Part shown: positions 39,308-46,310 of the stretch, piece after piece | Numbering within the stretch: the first letter of the stretch is position 1 | Layout of the letters: each line of letters begins with the position of its first letter | DNA from: DATLXH01 sp035576005 | GTDB lineage: Bacteria; Acidobacteriota; Thermoanaerobaculia; Gp7-AA8 | Length of the DNA stretch: 46,310 nt | Reading direction: 5' to 3' | Assembly: GCA_035576005.1 (NCBI GenBank) | Contig: DATLXH010000087.1 | Location: 1-46,310 of the forward strand | Notes under the pieces: model-generated | Databases searched by the model: none | What the model saw: the letters and a program-made list of their open reading frames with translations, nothing else | What the model was told of the DNA's origin: nothing | Translations under genes and position numbers: made by a program

Positions 39308-39313
39308 TATCAT
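39308..39313 (+). promoter_or_regulatory. Putative -10 element of rnpB
   Basis: TATCAT lies 6 bases before the mature 5' end of the RNase P RNA at 39320. The 17 bases before it follow a weak TTCGTT at -35. Confidence 0.5.
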
Positions 39314-39319
39314 CTCATC

Positions 39320-39700
39320 GTGGAGTGGGTCGGAGGATCGCTGTGCCGCAAGGCATGGAGGAAAGTCCGAACTCCTACGGGCAGCAGGCTGGATAACGTC
39401 CAGGCGTAGTGATGCGACGGAAAGTGCAACAGAAAGATACCGCCAATCACTTCGGTGGCTGGTAAGGGTGAAATGGTGCGGTAAGAGCGCACCGCGTCTC
39501 GCGCAAGCGTTGACGGCATGGCAAACCCCCTGCGGAGCAAGACCAAATAGGGAGACATCATGGAACCGCCCGTTTCCGATGTTCGTGTCTCCGGGTAGGT
39601 TGCTCGATCACCGCGGTAACGCGAGTGACAGATGAATGATCTTCCTCCGGCATCTCTCTGAGGTGACGGGGACAGAATTCGGCTTATAGACCCACTCCAC
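39320..39700 (+). ncRNA. rnpB: RNase P RNA, bacterial class A
   Basis: RNase P RNA is the catalytic RNA that trims the 5' leader of tRNA precursors. The terminal stem P1 is formed by GTGGAGTGGGT at 39320 and ACCCACTCCAC at 39690-39700. Conserved core elements appear in order: GAGGAAAGTCCGAACTCC (P3/J3-4 region and P4 strand), ACAGAAAGATACCGCC, GGTAAGGGTGAAATGGTGCGGTAAGAGCGCACCG (the specificity-domain hairpins), and ACAGAATTCGGCTTATAGACC (P4 partner and 3' end). The length of 381 bases is typical for the A type. The start is followed shortly downstream by the LD-carboxypeptidase gene, 10 bases after the mature 3' end. Confidence 0.95.
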
Positions 39701-39710
39701 TTTTAAAACG

Positions 39711-40658
39711 ATGACTTCGTCCGACCGGCTTCGACGTCCCGCACCGCTCTTCCCGACCGGCACAGCTGCCGTCCTCGCAATCTCCTCACCTTCGGAGAAG
39801 GAAAGGATCGTCGCGGCGCAAGCCAATCTCGAGAAACGCGGCATGCAAATCACCCTCGCGGAGAATCTTTTCGCGCGTGTGAATGGCAACCCGACCGATC
39901 GCCACTACCTCGCCGGCGCTGATGACAACCGGCTCGAGGAGGTCAACCGGTTCCTCAGGGCGCCTGAATGGGATGCGTTTATGTTCTCCCGAGGAGGGTA
40001 TGGGGCGATGCGCATCCTCGATGCGATCGACTACCACGCGATCGCGCGGAACCCGAGACCGATCATAGGCTACAGCGACATCACAGCGCTCCATCAGGCA
40101 GTGGCGGTGCGGACTGGTATCAGCACATTTCACGGTCCGATGCTCAACTCCGACTTTTTCAGCGGTCTCTCGCCACTCGTTGACCGTTGGTTCTGGGACA
40201 TGCTCTCCGGCCAGGCTCCTCTGACCTGGGACTTCGAGGAGAGCCAGGTGCTCTCAGAAGGAAGAGCGGAGGGAATCCTCTTCGGCGGCTGTCTCTCGCT
40301 CACGACGTCGCTGATGGGAACCCCGTTCGATTACTGGGTTGATGACGGAATCTGGTTCTGGGAAGACGTAGGCGAGCCGCTCTACAAGCTCGACCGGATG
40401 TTGACCCACCTGAGGCTGTCTGGTAGATTCCGAAGCCTCCAGGGAGTCATGATCGGCAGGTTGAAAGATTGCGCGGCAGCAGAGGAAATCGACTCGCTTC
40501 TCTCTCAGTTTTTTGGGGATGCAGGGATTCCGGTTGTCCGAGACTTTCCATTCGGTCACCACGGCGATAACCTCCTCCTTCCGATCGGCGCGTTGGCGAT
40601 CCTCGACACTTCATCCGCCACACTTCAGTTTCCAGAGCCGGCCGTTGCAGCCCACTGA
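39711..40658 (+). CDS. LD-carboxypeptidase (S66 family)
   Basis: The 315-residue protein cuts the terminal D-alanine from the tetrapeptide of recycled murein. The nucleophile Ser122 is in PIIGYSDITAL, and the Glu and His of the triad are Glu218 in WFWEDVGEPLYKLDRML and His283 or His284 in FPFGHHGDN. The N-terminal AVLAISSPSEKERI and the FSRGGYGAMRIL loop are family signatures. No signal peptide is seen, so it is cytoplasmic like E. coli LdcA. The ATG lies 10 bases after rnpB and the stop is 10 bases before the cNMP-FHA gene, suggesting an operon. Confidence 0.92.
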   Translation: MTSSDRLRRPAPLFPTGTAAVLAISSPSEKERIVAAQANLEKRGMQITLAENLFARVNGNPTDRHYLAGADDNRLEEVNRFLRAPEWDAFMFSRGGYGAMRILDAIDYHAIARNPRPIIGYSDITALHQAVAVRTGISTFHGPMLNSDFFSGLSPLVDRWFWDMLSGQAPLTWDFEESQVLSEGRAEGILFGGCLSLTTSLMGTPFDYWVDDGIWFWEDVGEPLYKLDRMLTHLRLSGRFRSLQGVMIGRLKDCAAAEEIDSLLSQFFGDAGIPVVRDFPFGHHGDNLLLPIGALAILDTSSATLQFPEPAVAAH

Positions 40659-40668
40659 TCCAGAGCCA

Positions 40669-41505
40669 ATGAAGGCCGTCTTCAAGACGACTGGTACCAA
40701 GGTCGCCGTGCGCGACCACACTGCCTCGTACGTGGCGGGAGAAACCATCTTCCGACATGCTGAGCTCGGGACCGAGATGTTCATCATCCAGGAAGGGGAA
40801 GTCGACATCGTCAAGAATCTGGGCGGTGAGGCTCACATCCTCTCCCATCTGGAGAAAGGCGATTTCTTCGGCGAAATGGCGATCCTCGAGAACGTGCCTC
40901 GGACAGCGGACGCAATCGCCAGAACCGACGTGAAGCTCGTTCTCATCAATGGCTCGCGGTTCGACGAGATGCTCCGAAAGAATCCGGAGATCGCCGTGAG
41001 GATCATCCGCAAATACTCTCAGCGACTTCGAGAGGCCAACGATCTTCTCGAGAAGCTCGTTGGAAAAGGGGTAGAGAACGACCAGCCAATGCCCCCCCCT
41101 CCGCCTGCTGCCGTGGCCGCTGTGGAGGAGCCCGTACCGGAGCCTTTCGACGACGTCACACCCGTCAACGGCATCTCAATCTCGCGCAGACGGCTGGTCG
41201 ACGTTTTGTCAGGGACGACTTTTCCCTTCAGTAACGGCGACGAGACCACAATTGGACGCTCGGATCCGGTGACAGGAATCCTTCCAGACATCGACCTCAC
41301 CCCGGTCGATTCAGATCGGTCCGTTTCCCGTCGCCACGCGAAAATTCTCCGAACCGGGGAGAGCTACAGCGTTTTTGAAGAGGTAGGAACCGTGAACGGT
41401 ACATTTGTGAACGACGAGCGAATCCCGACTGGTAATCCAGTTCCGATCGCAAGCGGCGACCGTGTCAAGATCGGCTTGATTCAAATGAAGGTTGTGTACG
41501 ACTGA
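40669..41505 (+). CDS. Cyclic-nucleotide-binding domain fused to FHA domain
   Basis: The 278-residue protein joins two signalling modules. Residues about 10-125 form a cNMP-binding domain (AELGTEMFIIQEGEVDIVKNLGGE, LEKGDFFGEMAILENVPRTADAIA), and a Pro-rich linker (PMPPPPPAAVAA) follows. Residues about 185-278 form an FHA domain with TTIGRSDPVTG, DRSVSRRHAKIL and GTVNGTFVNDERI, the residues that bind phosphothreonine. No DNA-binding helix-turn-helix is present, so it is not a CRP-type regulator but perhaps an adaptor controlled by nucleotide and by phosphorylation. The frame is open from 40513; the ATG at 40669, 10 bases after the preceding stop, gives the domain start. Confidence 0.88.
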   Translation: MKAVFKTTGTKVAVRDHTASYVAGETIFRHAELGTEMFIIQEGEVDIVKNLGGEAHILSHLEKGDFFGEMAILENVPRTADAIARTDVKLVLINGSRFDEMLRKNPEIAVRIIRKYSQRLREANDLLEKLVGKGVENDQPMPPPPPAAVAAVEEPVPEPFDDVTPVNGISISRRRLVDVLSGTTFPFSNGDETTIGRSDPVTGILPDIDLTPVDSDRSVSRRHAKILRTGESYSVFEEVGTVNGTFVNDERIPTGNPVPIASGDRVKIGLIQMKVVYD

Positions 41506-41510
41506 TGATG

Positions 41511-41628
41511 TAGGACAGACACTCTTGTCTGTCGCGGGCCCAGGAGCGCCGCCTTCCAGCCGGCCACGACTAGATATCAAGAGCCGGCAAGATCCCGGCG
41601 ATACAGCGGCTGGGAGCCGGCCCACCGT
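41511..41628. repeat. Type D half copy followed by degenerate type B repeat
   Basis: GTAGGACAGACACTCTTGTC and TGTCGCG match one half of the palindrome at 20225-20288. It is followed by GGAGCGCCGCCTTCCAGCCGG and GCGGCTGGGAGCCGGC, a worn type B repeat. This fills the gap before recG. Confidence 0.65.
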
Positions 41629-41638
41629 CTCCTCTATG

Positions 41639-41644
41639 TAGAAT
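41639..41644 (+). promoter_or_regulatory. Putative -10 element of recG
   Basis: TAGAAT (5 of 6 consensus bases) ends 7 bases before the ATG at 41652, again the leaderless spacing. Confidence 0.45.
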
Positions 41645-41651
41645 CCTTCCC

Positions 41652-43781
41652 ATGAATCGTCCTCCGAGGGAAACTCCACGTGTGAAAGCCTCGGCTAAAC
41701 CGTCGTCGATAACCCCTGGCACGGCGGTCCAGTACCTCAAGACCGTTGGCGAAGGTCGCGCAGCCATCCTCCACGCTGCGGGCCTCGAGACCGTAGAGGA
41801 CCTCCTCTACTTCTTTCCCTTCCGGTACGAAGATCGCCGTCATCCTGTCCAGGTTGACCAGCTTCGCAGGATCGACGCACCCGTCACTCTACGCGGCCGC
41901 ATCGTCTCCGCCGGAACGAAAACCTCTCCGGTCAGACGCTTGCGGATCTTCGAGGCGATGTTCGACGACGGTAGCGGCAGTGTGATGCTCGTCTGGTTCA
42001 ATCAGCCCTACCTCTCTGAGCAGATCAAGCGAGGCGATCGCGTCGCGATCTACGGTCAGCCGCGAATCAGCAACCAGGGGAGGTTGCAGTTCGAGAACCC
42101 CGAGTTCGAAAAGATCGACGTTGATGGCGAGACCGAGGACGAAGGATCCATCATCCCGGTCTACTCGAGCATCGCAACCATCAAACCGAAAGCGATGCGA
42201 AGGATCGTCGAGCAGGCCATGCCGGCGATCGCATACCTCGACGATCCACTCCCCGACGACATCCAGAAGCGCCTCGGCGTCATGGAACTGCGCGGAGCCG
42301 TCCTCCGTCTCCATCATCCGGAAGCGCTCGACCACGATTTCGCGGACCACGCGTCCGCCGCGCACCGCCGGATCATCCTTGAGGAGTTCTTTTCCTTCCA
42401 GCTGGCCCTCCGCCTCCGTCGCGCAGGCGAGGAAGTCGAGAAAAAAGATCGATTGATCGGCGTCAACGATGCGATCCGCGAAGCAGTCCGATCGGTCCTT
42501 CCTTTCAAACTGACAGGATCGCAACGGCGCGTGGTCAAAGAGATCGCAGACGATCTGCAATCAGAAAAGCCGATGTACCGGCTGCTGCAGGGCGACGTTG
42601 GGAGTGGAAAGACCATCGTGGCGCTCATCGGCGCGATGATCGAGATTCTCAACGGTCACCAGGTAGCACTGCTCGCACCGACGGAGCTTCTGGTCGAGCA
42701 GCACTTCCAGCGGGTTTCGCAGTTACTCGAGGGACAGAAGATCACGCTGGCAAAATCCGTCGGAAGTGCGAACGCTGCAGAGCGCCGGAAACTCTCAGCC
42801 GGACTCGCTGACGGCTCGATCGACCTCGTCATCGGCACGCATGCCCTGCTCGAGAAGTCGATCCGCTTCAAGTCGCTTGGCTTCGCCATCATCGACGAGC
42901 AGCATCGTTTCGGAGTCGAGCAGCGTCAGCGCCTCTTCAGCAAAGGGAAACTTCCCGACATTCTCGTCATGACTGCCACGCCGATCCCTCGCTCGCTCGC
43001 CCTGGCCATGTTCGGCGATTTGGAGCTCTCCGTGATCGACGAGCTCCCGCCCGGACGACAGCCGATCAAGACTGCAGTCCGCGGGTCTTCGCAACTTCCG
43101 AAAGTTCTGGACTTCATTGAGGGAGAGATCAAGCAGGGGAGTCAGGCGTACGTCGTCTTCCCGATCATCGAAGAGTCGGAAAAGAGCGATCTGAAGCCGC
43201 TTACTGTCGGATTCGCCATGCTCCAGCAAAAACTTCCCGGCGTCGCTATGGCGATGATCCACGGGCGTATGAGCGCCGACGAGAAAGAAGCGACGATGGC
43301 GCAATTCAAAAATGGCGCGATCTCGCTGCTTGTCAGTACGACAGTCATCGAAGTAGGCATCGACGTGCCTAACGCGTCGGTAATGCTGATCGTCGACGCC
43401 GACCGCTTCGGCCTCTCACAGCTTCACCAGCTGCGCGGCAGAGTGGGCCGAGGTGAGCGAAAGTCGTTCTGCATCCTCATCCGCGACGAGCGGGCCTCCG
43501 AGATCTCGAAAGAGAGATTGAAGATCTTCGAAGCGACAAGCAGCGGGTTCGACGTCGCAGAGAAAGACCTTACCCTCCGAGGAGCCGGCGACTTCCTCGG
43601 TACCCGCCAGGCAGGCCTCCCAAAGTTTCGCTTTGGCGATCTGCTCCGCGACCACGCCCTGATGGACCTCGCGCGCCAGGTTGCGATTGAAACACTCGAC
43701 CGCCTCGGACTCGCCAAAACCCAACAGCTGATGCAAGCCCTTTCCCCTGACCTCCGCGCAAGAACCGCCTCCAAAGACTGA
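41652..43781 (+). CDS. recG: ATP-dependent DNA helicase RecG
   Basis: The 709-residue protein unwinds and regresses stalled replication forks and Holliday junctions. The N-terminal wedge domain (VTLRGRIVSAGTKTSPVRRLRIFEAMFDDGSGSVMLVWFNQPYL) is an OB fold. Helicase motifs follow: Walker A LLQGDVGSGKTIVAL, APTELLVEQHF, GTHALLEKSIRF, DEQH in IIDEQHRFGVEQR, MTATPIPRSLA, TTVIEVGIDVPNA and QLHQLRGRVGRG. The C-terminal TRG region is present (DLTLRGAGDFLGTRQAGLPKFRFGDL). Length and motifs are standard. No ribosome-binding site is seen; see the -10 element just upstream. Confidence 0.97.
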   Translation: MNRPPRETPRVKASAKPSSITPGTAVQYLKTVGEGRAAILHAAGLETVEDLLYFFPFRYEDRRHPVQVDQLRRIDAPVTLRGRIVSAGTKTSPVRRLRIFEAMFDDGSGSVMLVWFNQPYLSEQIKRGDRVAIYGQPRISNQGRLQFENPEFEKIDVDGETEDEGSIIPVYSSIATIKPKAMRRIVEQAMPAIAYLDDPLPDDIQKRLGVMELRGAVLRLHHPEALDHDFADHASAAHRRIILEEFFSFQLALRLRRAGEEVEKKDRLIGVNDAIREAVRSVLPFKLTGSQRRVVKEIADDLQSEKPMYRLLQGDVGSGKTIVALIGAMIEILNGHQVALLAPTELLVEQHFQRVSQLLEGQKITLAKSVGSANAAERRKLSAGLADGSIDLVIGTHALLEKSIRFKSLGFAIIDEQHRFGVEQRQRLFSKGKLPDILVMTATPIPRSLALAMFGDLELSVIDELPPGRQPIKTAVRGSSQLPKVLDFIEGEIKQGSQAYVVFPIIEESEKSDLKPLTVGFAMLQQKLPGVAMAMIHGRMSADEKEATMAQFKNGAISLLVSTTVIEVGIDVPNASVMLIVDADRFGLSQLHQLRGRVGRGERKSFCILIRDERASEISKERLKIFEATSSGFDVAEKDLTLRGAGDFLGTRQAGLPKFRFGDLLRDHALMDLARQVAIETLDRLGLAKTQQLMQALSPDLRARTASKD

Positions 43782-43788
43782 AGCACAG

Positions 43789-43854
43789 CCGCGAAGCGGC
43801 GGCTTGCCCCTGTCCTCGCGGGAGAGGGTAGCGCGCCAGAGCCGGTGAGGGTCC
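43789..43854. repeat. Type A palindromic repeat after recG
   Basis: GCCGCGAAGCGGCGGC, then CCCCTGTCCTCGCGGGAGAG, then a GTAGCGCGCC...GCCGGTGAGGGTCC arm. The gap 43782-44257 (476 bases) holds only repeats. Confidence 0.75.
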
Positions 43855-43895
43855 CTGTCGACTTCAAGCGATCATCGCGCAGTCGCAAGCTCTCG

Positions 43896-44192
43896 ACTCG
43901 GAGCGCCGCCTTCTAGGCGGCATTTCTCACAGACCTTCGCCGCGAGACGACGGATAGCGGCCTGTCTGCTTCGTTGCACGGCAATTTCGCTCCTTGACAT
44001 AGTGTCGACTATGCCTTCGTCGCAAAATCGCCATGCGCCTCGCATCCAGGCCACTCTCCGCCGGTCTCACGACAAAGGTCTGTGAGAAATGCGGGCTAGG
44101 CGGCCGTATCGCCGGCTTCCAGCCGGCTAAATGTCCCTGGAAAAAGCCGGCAAGATGCCGGCGGTACGGCCGGCTGGAAGCCGGCGCTCCGA
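43896..44192. repeat. Type B palindromic repeat interrupted by the MITE-like element
   Basis: A left piece (CTCGGAGCGCCGCCTTCTAG) and a right piece (GGCCGTATCGCCGGCTTCCAG, then GGCGGTACGGCCGGCTGGAAGCCGGCGCTCCGA) together make one type B repeat of the kind at 25194-25312. The MITE-like element 43913-44099 lies between them, so it landed in an existing repeat or the two types are linked. Confidence 0.65.
43913..44099. mobile_element. MITE-like element with 25-base terminal inverted repeats
   Basis: The outermost 25 bases at each end match inverted in 23 positions, starting CTAG and including the perfect 18-base GCATTTCTCACAGACCTT (43920-43937 and 44075-44092). The element is about 187 bases with no gene. 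A longer relative lies at 38944-39238. Possible target duplication CTAGGCGG at both sides overlaps the arms and is uncertain. The size and structure fit a non-autonomous transposon; the source transposase is not in the window. Confidence 0.7.
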
Positions 44193-44257
44193 ACTGAAGT
44201 CGTCTCTCGTGGTCCCCGAATTCTGCCCTCCCTGTTACACTGCCGCGTCTTTTGCCC

Positions 44258-45262
44258 ATGCCCTCCGAATCATTCGTTCTCAGCGGACTCCGTCCGACCG
44301 GCCGCGTTCACCTCGGCAACTACTTCGGCGCCATCCGCAACTGGGTCGGCCTCCAGGACAAGTACCGCTGTTTCTACTTCGTCGCCGACTGGCACGCCCT
44401 CACCTCGGACTACGCCGACCCGTCGCGAATCCGTGACTCGACCTTCGATGCGGTAGCCGACTGGATCGCCGCAGGCGTCGACCCGGCGCGCAGCACGATC
44501 TTCGTACAGTCCGAAGTCAAGGAGCATGCTGAGCTTCACCTCCTCCTCTCGATGATCACGCCGCTCCCATGGCTGGAGCGAGTCCCGACCTTCAAGGAAC
44601 AGCAGGAGCAACTGGCCGAGAAAGATCTCAATACCTATGGCTTCCTCGGGTATCCGCTTCTCCAGACCGCGGACATCATCGTCTACCGCGCGAACTTCGT
44701 TCCGGTGGGCGAGGACCAGGCAGCTCACTTAGAGATTTCGCGGGAGATCGTCCGTCGCTTCAACAATCTTTACGGCGACGTTTTCCCCGAGCCGCAGGCA
44801 CTCTTCACTGAGACCCCGAAAGTTCCCGGCCTCGATGGCCGCAAGATGTCCAAGTCGTACGGAAACACCATCGGCCTCACCGCCAGCGAAGAAGAGATCC
44901 GCCAGCTGGTGATGACCATGTTCACAGACCCCAACAGAATTCGGCGCCGCGATCCCGGCAACCCCGAGATCTGCAACCTCTTTCAGTTCCACCGAATCTT
45001 CACCGAGCCTGCGACAAAAGATCGGGTCGATCGCGAATGCAGGGCGGCCGAGATCGGCTGCGTCGACGACAAAAAGCTGCTCGCGGGAATCATCATCGAC
45101 GCCCTCGCTGACATTCGTGAGCGTCGCCGGAAGATTGACGCCGATCCAGCGATTGTGTGGGATGCGTTGTCCGACGGAAACCAGAAGGCTCGGGCCCGGG
45201 CGGCCGAGACACTCGCTCTCGTTCGAGATGCGATGAAGATCAGCTACAAGGAGTTCCGATGA
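44258..45262 (+). CDS. trpS: Tryptophanyl-tRNA synthetase
   Basis: The 334-residue protein loads tRNA-Trp. It has the class I signatures: the HIGH-like TGRVHLGNYFGAI near residue 14 and KMSKS (GLDGRKMSKSYGNTI) near residue 196. Others are VADWHALTSDYADP, LGYPLLQTADIIVYRANFVPVGEDQAAHLEISREIVRRFN and the C-terminal helical domain. The ATG at 44258 is preferred to a TTG two codons upstream. The last codons overlap the start of scpA (ATGA at 45259), so the two are translationally coupled. Confidence 0.96.
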   Translation: MPSESFVLSGLRPTGRVHLGNYFGAIRNWVGLQDKYRCFYFVADWHALTSDYADPSRIRDSTFDAVADWIAAGVDPARSTIFVQSEVKEHAELHLLLSMITPLPWLERVPTFKEQQEQLAEKDLNTYGFLGYPLLQTADIIVYRANFVPVGEDQAAHLEISREIVRRFNNLYGDVFPEPQALFTETPKVPGLDGRKMSKSYGNTIGLTASEEEIRQLVMTMFTDPNRIRRRDPGNPEICNLFQFHRIFTEPATKDRVDRECRAAEIGCVDDKKLLAGIIIDALADIRERRRKIDADPAIVWDALSDGNQKARARAAETLALVRDAMKISYKEFR

Positions 45263-46068
45263 TCACGGAGCCAGCCGCAGGCACGACACCCGACTCCGAG
45301 CCGCTTGCGGCGGGGGAGAGCGATGCGTACAAGCTCGATCTCCCGGCGTTTCACGGCCCGTTAGACCTGCTACTCCACCTCATCAAGCAGCAGAAGATCG
45401 ACATCTACGACATCCCGATCCTGCAGATCACGAAGCAGTACAACTCCTACCTCGACGCTATGCAGGAGCTGGACCTCGAAGTCGCAGCCGACTTCATCTA
45501 CATGGCGGCGCTTCTCATTCACATCAAGTCGAAGATGTTGCTCCCGCGCGACCCGGAGCTCGAGGACCACGAAGACCCGCGCGCCGAGCTGGTGACGCGG
45601 CTCCTCGAGTACCAGCGGTTCAAGTCCGTCGCCGAATCACTCTCCGAGCTCGACGTGGTGCGGATGGGCGTCTGGTCGAGACCGAAGCCGCCGCGGCTCG
45701 AGACAGAGGCCGCGGAGATCGACATGAGCGAAGTTTCGCTCTTCGACCTCATCGACGCCTTCCGCTCCGCGATCAACCGCTATCGTCACGATCACCCGCA
45801 CGCAATCGAGCTCGTGAGGATGGTCCACAAGATCTCCGACAAGATGACCGAGATCGTGAAAGAGCTGAGCACGCGCTCGCCGCTACGACTGATGTGGCTG
45901 CTGGAAGGACGGGGAAGGGAAGAGCTGATCGCCATCTTCCTCGGGATGCTCGAGCTGGTCAGGCTGGGGGCAATCTCGCTCAACCAGGACCGTCAATTCG
46001 CGGAAGTGGTCATTCGCAGGACGGGAAACGAGATCGACCCGGCTTCGTTTGCAAGGTATGACAGCTAG
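45259..46068 (+). CDS. scpA: Segregation and condensation protein A
   Basis: ScpA is the kleisin that bridges the heads of the SMC dimer with ScpB for chromosome folding and segregation. The 269-residue protein has the N-terminal signature FHGPLDLLLHLIKQQKIDIYDIPILQITKQYNSYL (about residues 29-65), a helical AADFIYMAALLIHIKSKMLLP and the C-terminal winged helix region FLGMLELVRLGAISLNQDRQFAEVVI. AAGGAG lies six bases before the ATG, inside the trpS gene. No scpB is visible before the end of the window. Confidence 0.95.
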   Translation: MITEPAAGTTPDSEPLAAGESDAYKLDLPAFHGPLDLLLHLIKQQKIDIYDIPILQITKQYNSYLDAMQELDLEVAADFIYMAALLIHIKSKMLLPRDPELEDHEDPRAELVTRLLEYQRFKSVAESLSELDVVRMGVWSRPKPPRLETEAAEIDMSEVSLFDLIDAFRSAINRYRHDHPHAIELVRMVHKISDKMTEIVKELSTRSPLRLMWLLEGRGREELIAIFLGMLELVRLGAISLNQDRQFAEVVIRRTGNEIDPASFARYDS

Positions 46069-46130
46069 CGAGTTAAGAGAAGGTTAAGCGGCCGCGCTCT
46101 TACACGGCGCTACTGAAAACGTCCTTGGTA

Positions 46131-46310
46131 CTAGTAATGATAGCGCGCCTGAAGAAACTCGACGCGGTCACTCTTGACGAGGTAGACAACGCGGTGCTCC
46201 TGAGTGAGCCTGCGGGACCATGCGCCGTCAGCCAGATACTTGAGCGGCTCAGGTTTACCAATACCGGTGAACGGTTCGCGAATGATTGCTTCGATCAGGT
46301 CGATCGCTCG
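46131..46310 (-). CDS. yoeB: YoeB-family toxin, C-terminal part (cut by window edge)
   Basis: The last 180 bases encode 59 residues and a stop on the minus strand; the N-terminus lies outside. The residues PFTGIGKPEPLKYL, WSRRLTQEHRVVYLV and C-terminal ARYHY match YoeB, an mRNA endonuclease that acts on the ribosome. Residues equal to E. coli YoeB Glu46 (KPEPLK), Arg65 (EHR) and the terminal His-Tyr are present. In known systems the antitoxin YefM is encoded just before the toxin, so it should lie beyond 46310. The gap 46069-46130 shows nothing notable. Confidence 0.9.
   Translation of the reverse strand, partial: RAIDLIEAIIREPFTGIGKPEPLKYLADGAWSRRLTQEHRVVYLVKSDRVEFLQARYHY

Noticed and set aside
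39700..39711. Rho-independent terminator after rnpB
   Set aside because: There is a TTTT after the mature 3' end, but no separate hairpin, and the next gene begins at once.

Overview
The window is GC-rich DNA from a Gram-negative bacterium: it has lipoprotein signal peptides, a SPOR-type peptidoglycan-binding domain and an LD-carboxypeptidase. The gene set is mostly chromosomal housekeeping. The flavoprotein, b-type cytochrome SdhC, DUF4388 and GHL10-type proteins are compatible with Acidobacteriota or a related phylum, but I cannot assign the organism from the sequence alone. ParC and ParE look close to the proteobacterial type.

Layout. 1-1083: an IS110-family transposase broken by a one-base insertion, with its left end outside the window. 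1526-4196: exonuclease III, a hot-dog thioesterase and an aldo/keto reductase. 4319-5866: a glutamate-cysteine-ligase/PafA-like carboxylate-amine ligase. 6307-11840 (minus strand): a fused two-component 2-oxoacid dehydrogenase E1, a secreted TPR protein and an unusual membrane-anchored Ser-Arg-rich coiled-coil protein. 12083-17807 (minus): parC, a methyltransferase and parE. 18264-25138: a PAS-GGDEF-EAL protein, an AcpH-like phosphodiesterase, an FKBP lipoprotein, a small protein, a GHL10 lipoprotein and an exported M20 peptidase. 25356-33265 (minus): a GT39-type membrane glycosyltransferase, succinate dehydrogenase sdhCAB, moaA and an aminotransferase. 33296-46068 (plus): an esterase, uvrC, a DUF4388-SPOR protein, a DUF4126 membrane protein, a NYN nuclease, the RNase P RNA gene, LD-carboxypeptidase, a cNMP-FHA protein, recG, trpS and scpA. 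The right edge holds the C-terminal part of a YoeB toxin gene on the minus strand.

The most striking feature is the repeat load. At least eight families of short palindromic repeats fill nearly every intergenic space. Some sit in frame inside genes (aminotransferase, methyltransferase, DUF4388-SPOR protein) and add short extra peptides. Two repeat copies carry the 3' tail of a neighbouring gene to a second place: the last 13 codons of the FKBP gene recur at 2417, and the last 28 codons of parC recur at 9107. This suggests a mobilisation or copying process that takes repeat plus adjoining gene end as one unit. A 187-bp element with 25-bp terminal inverted repeats near 43913 and a related copy near 38944 look like a non-autonomous transposable element. 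No CRISPR array, tRNA, rRNA or prophage was seen.

Several genes have a good -10 hexamer only 6-8 bases before the start codon, which points to leaderless transcripts. Others (scpA, FKBP, the coiled-coil protein) have clear Shine-Dalgarno sequences, so both start modes seem to be used.
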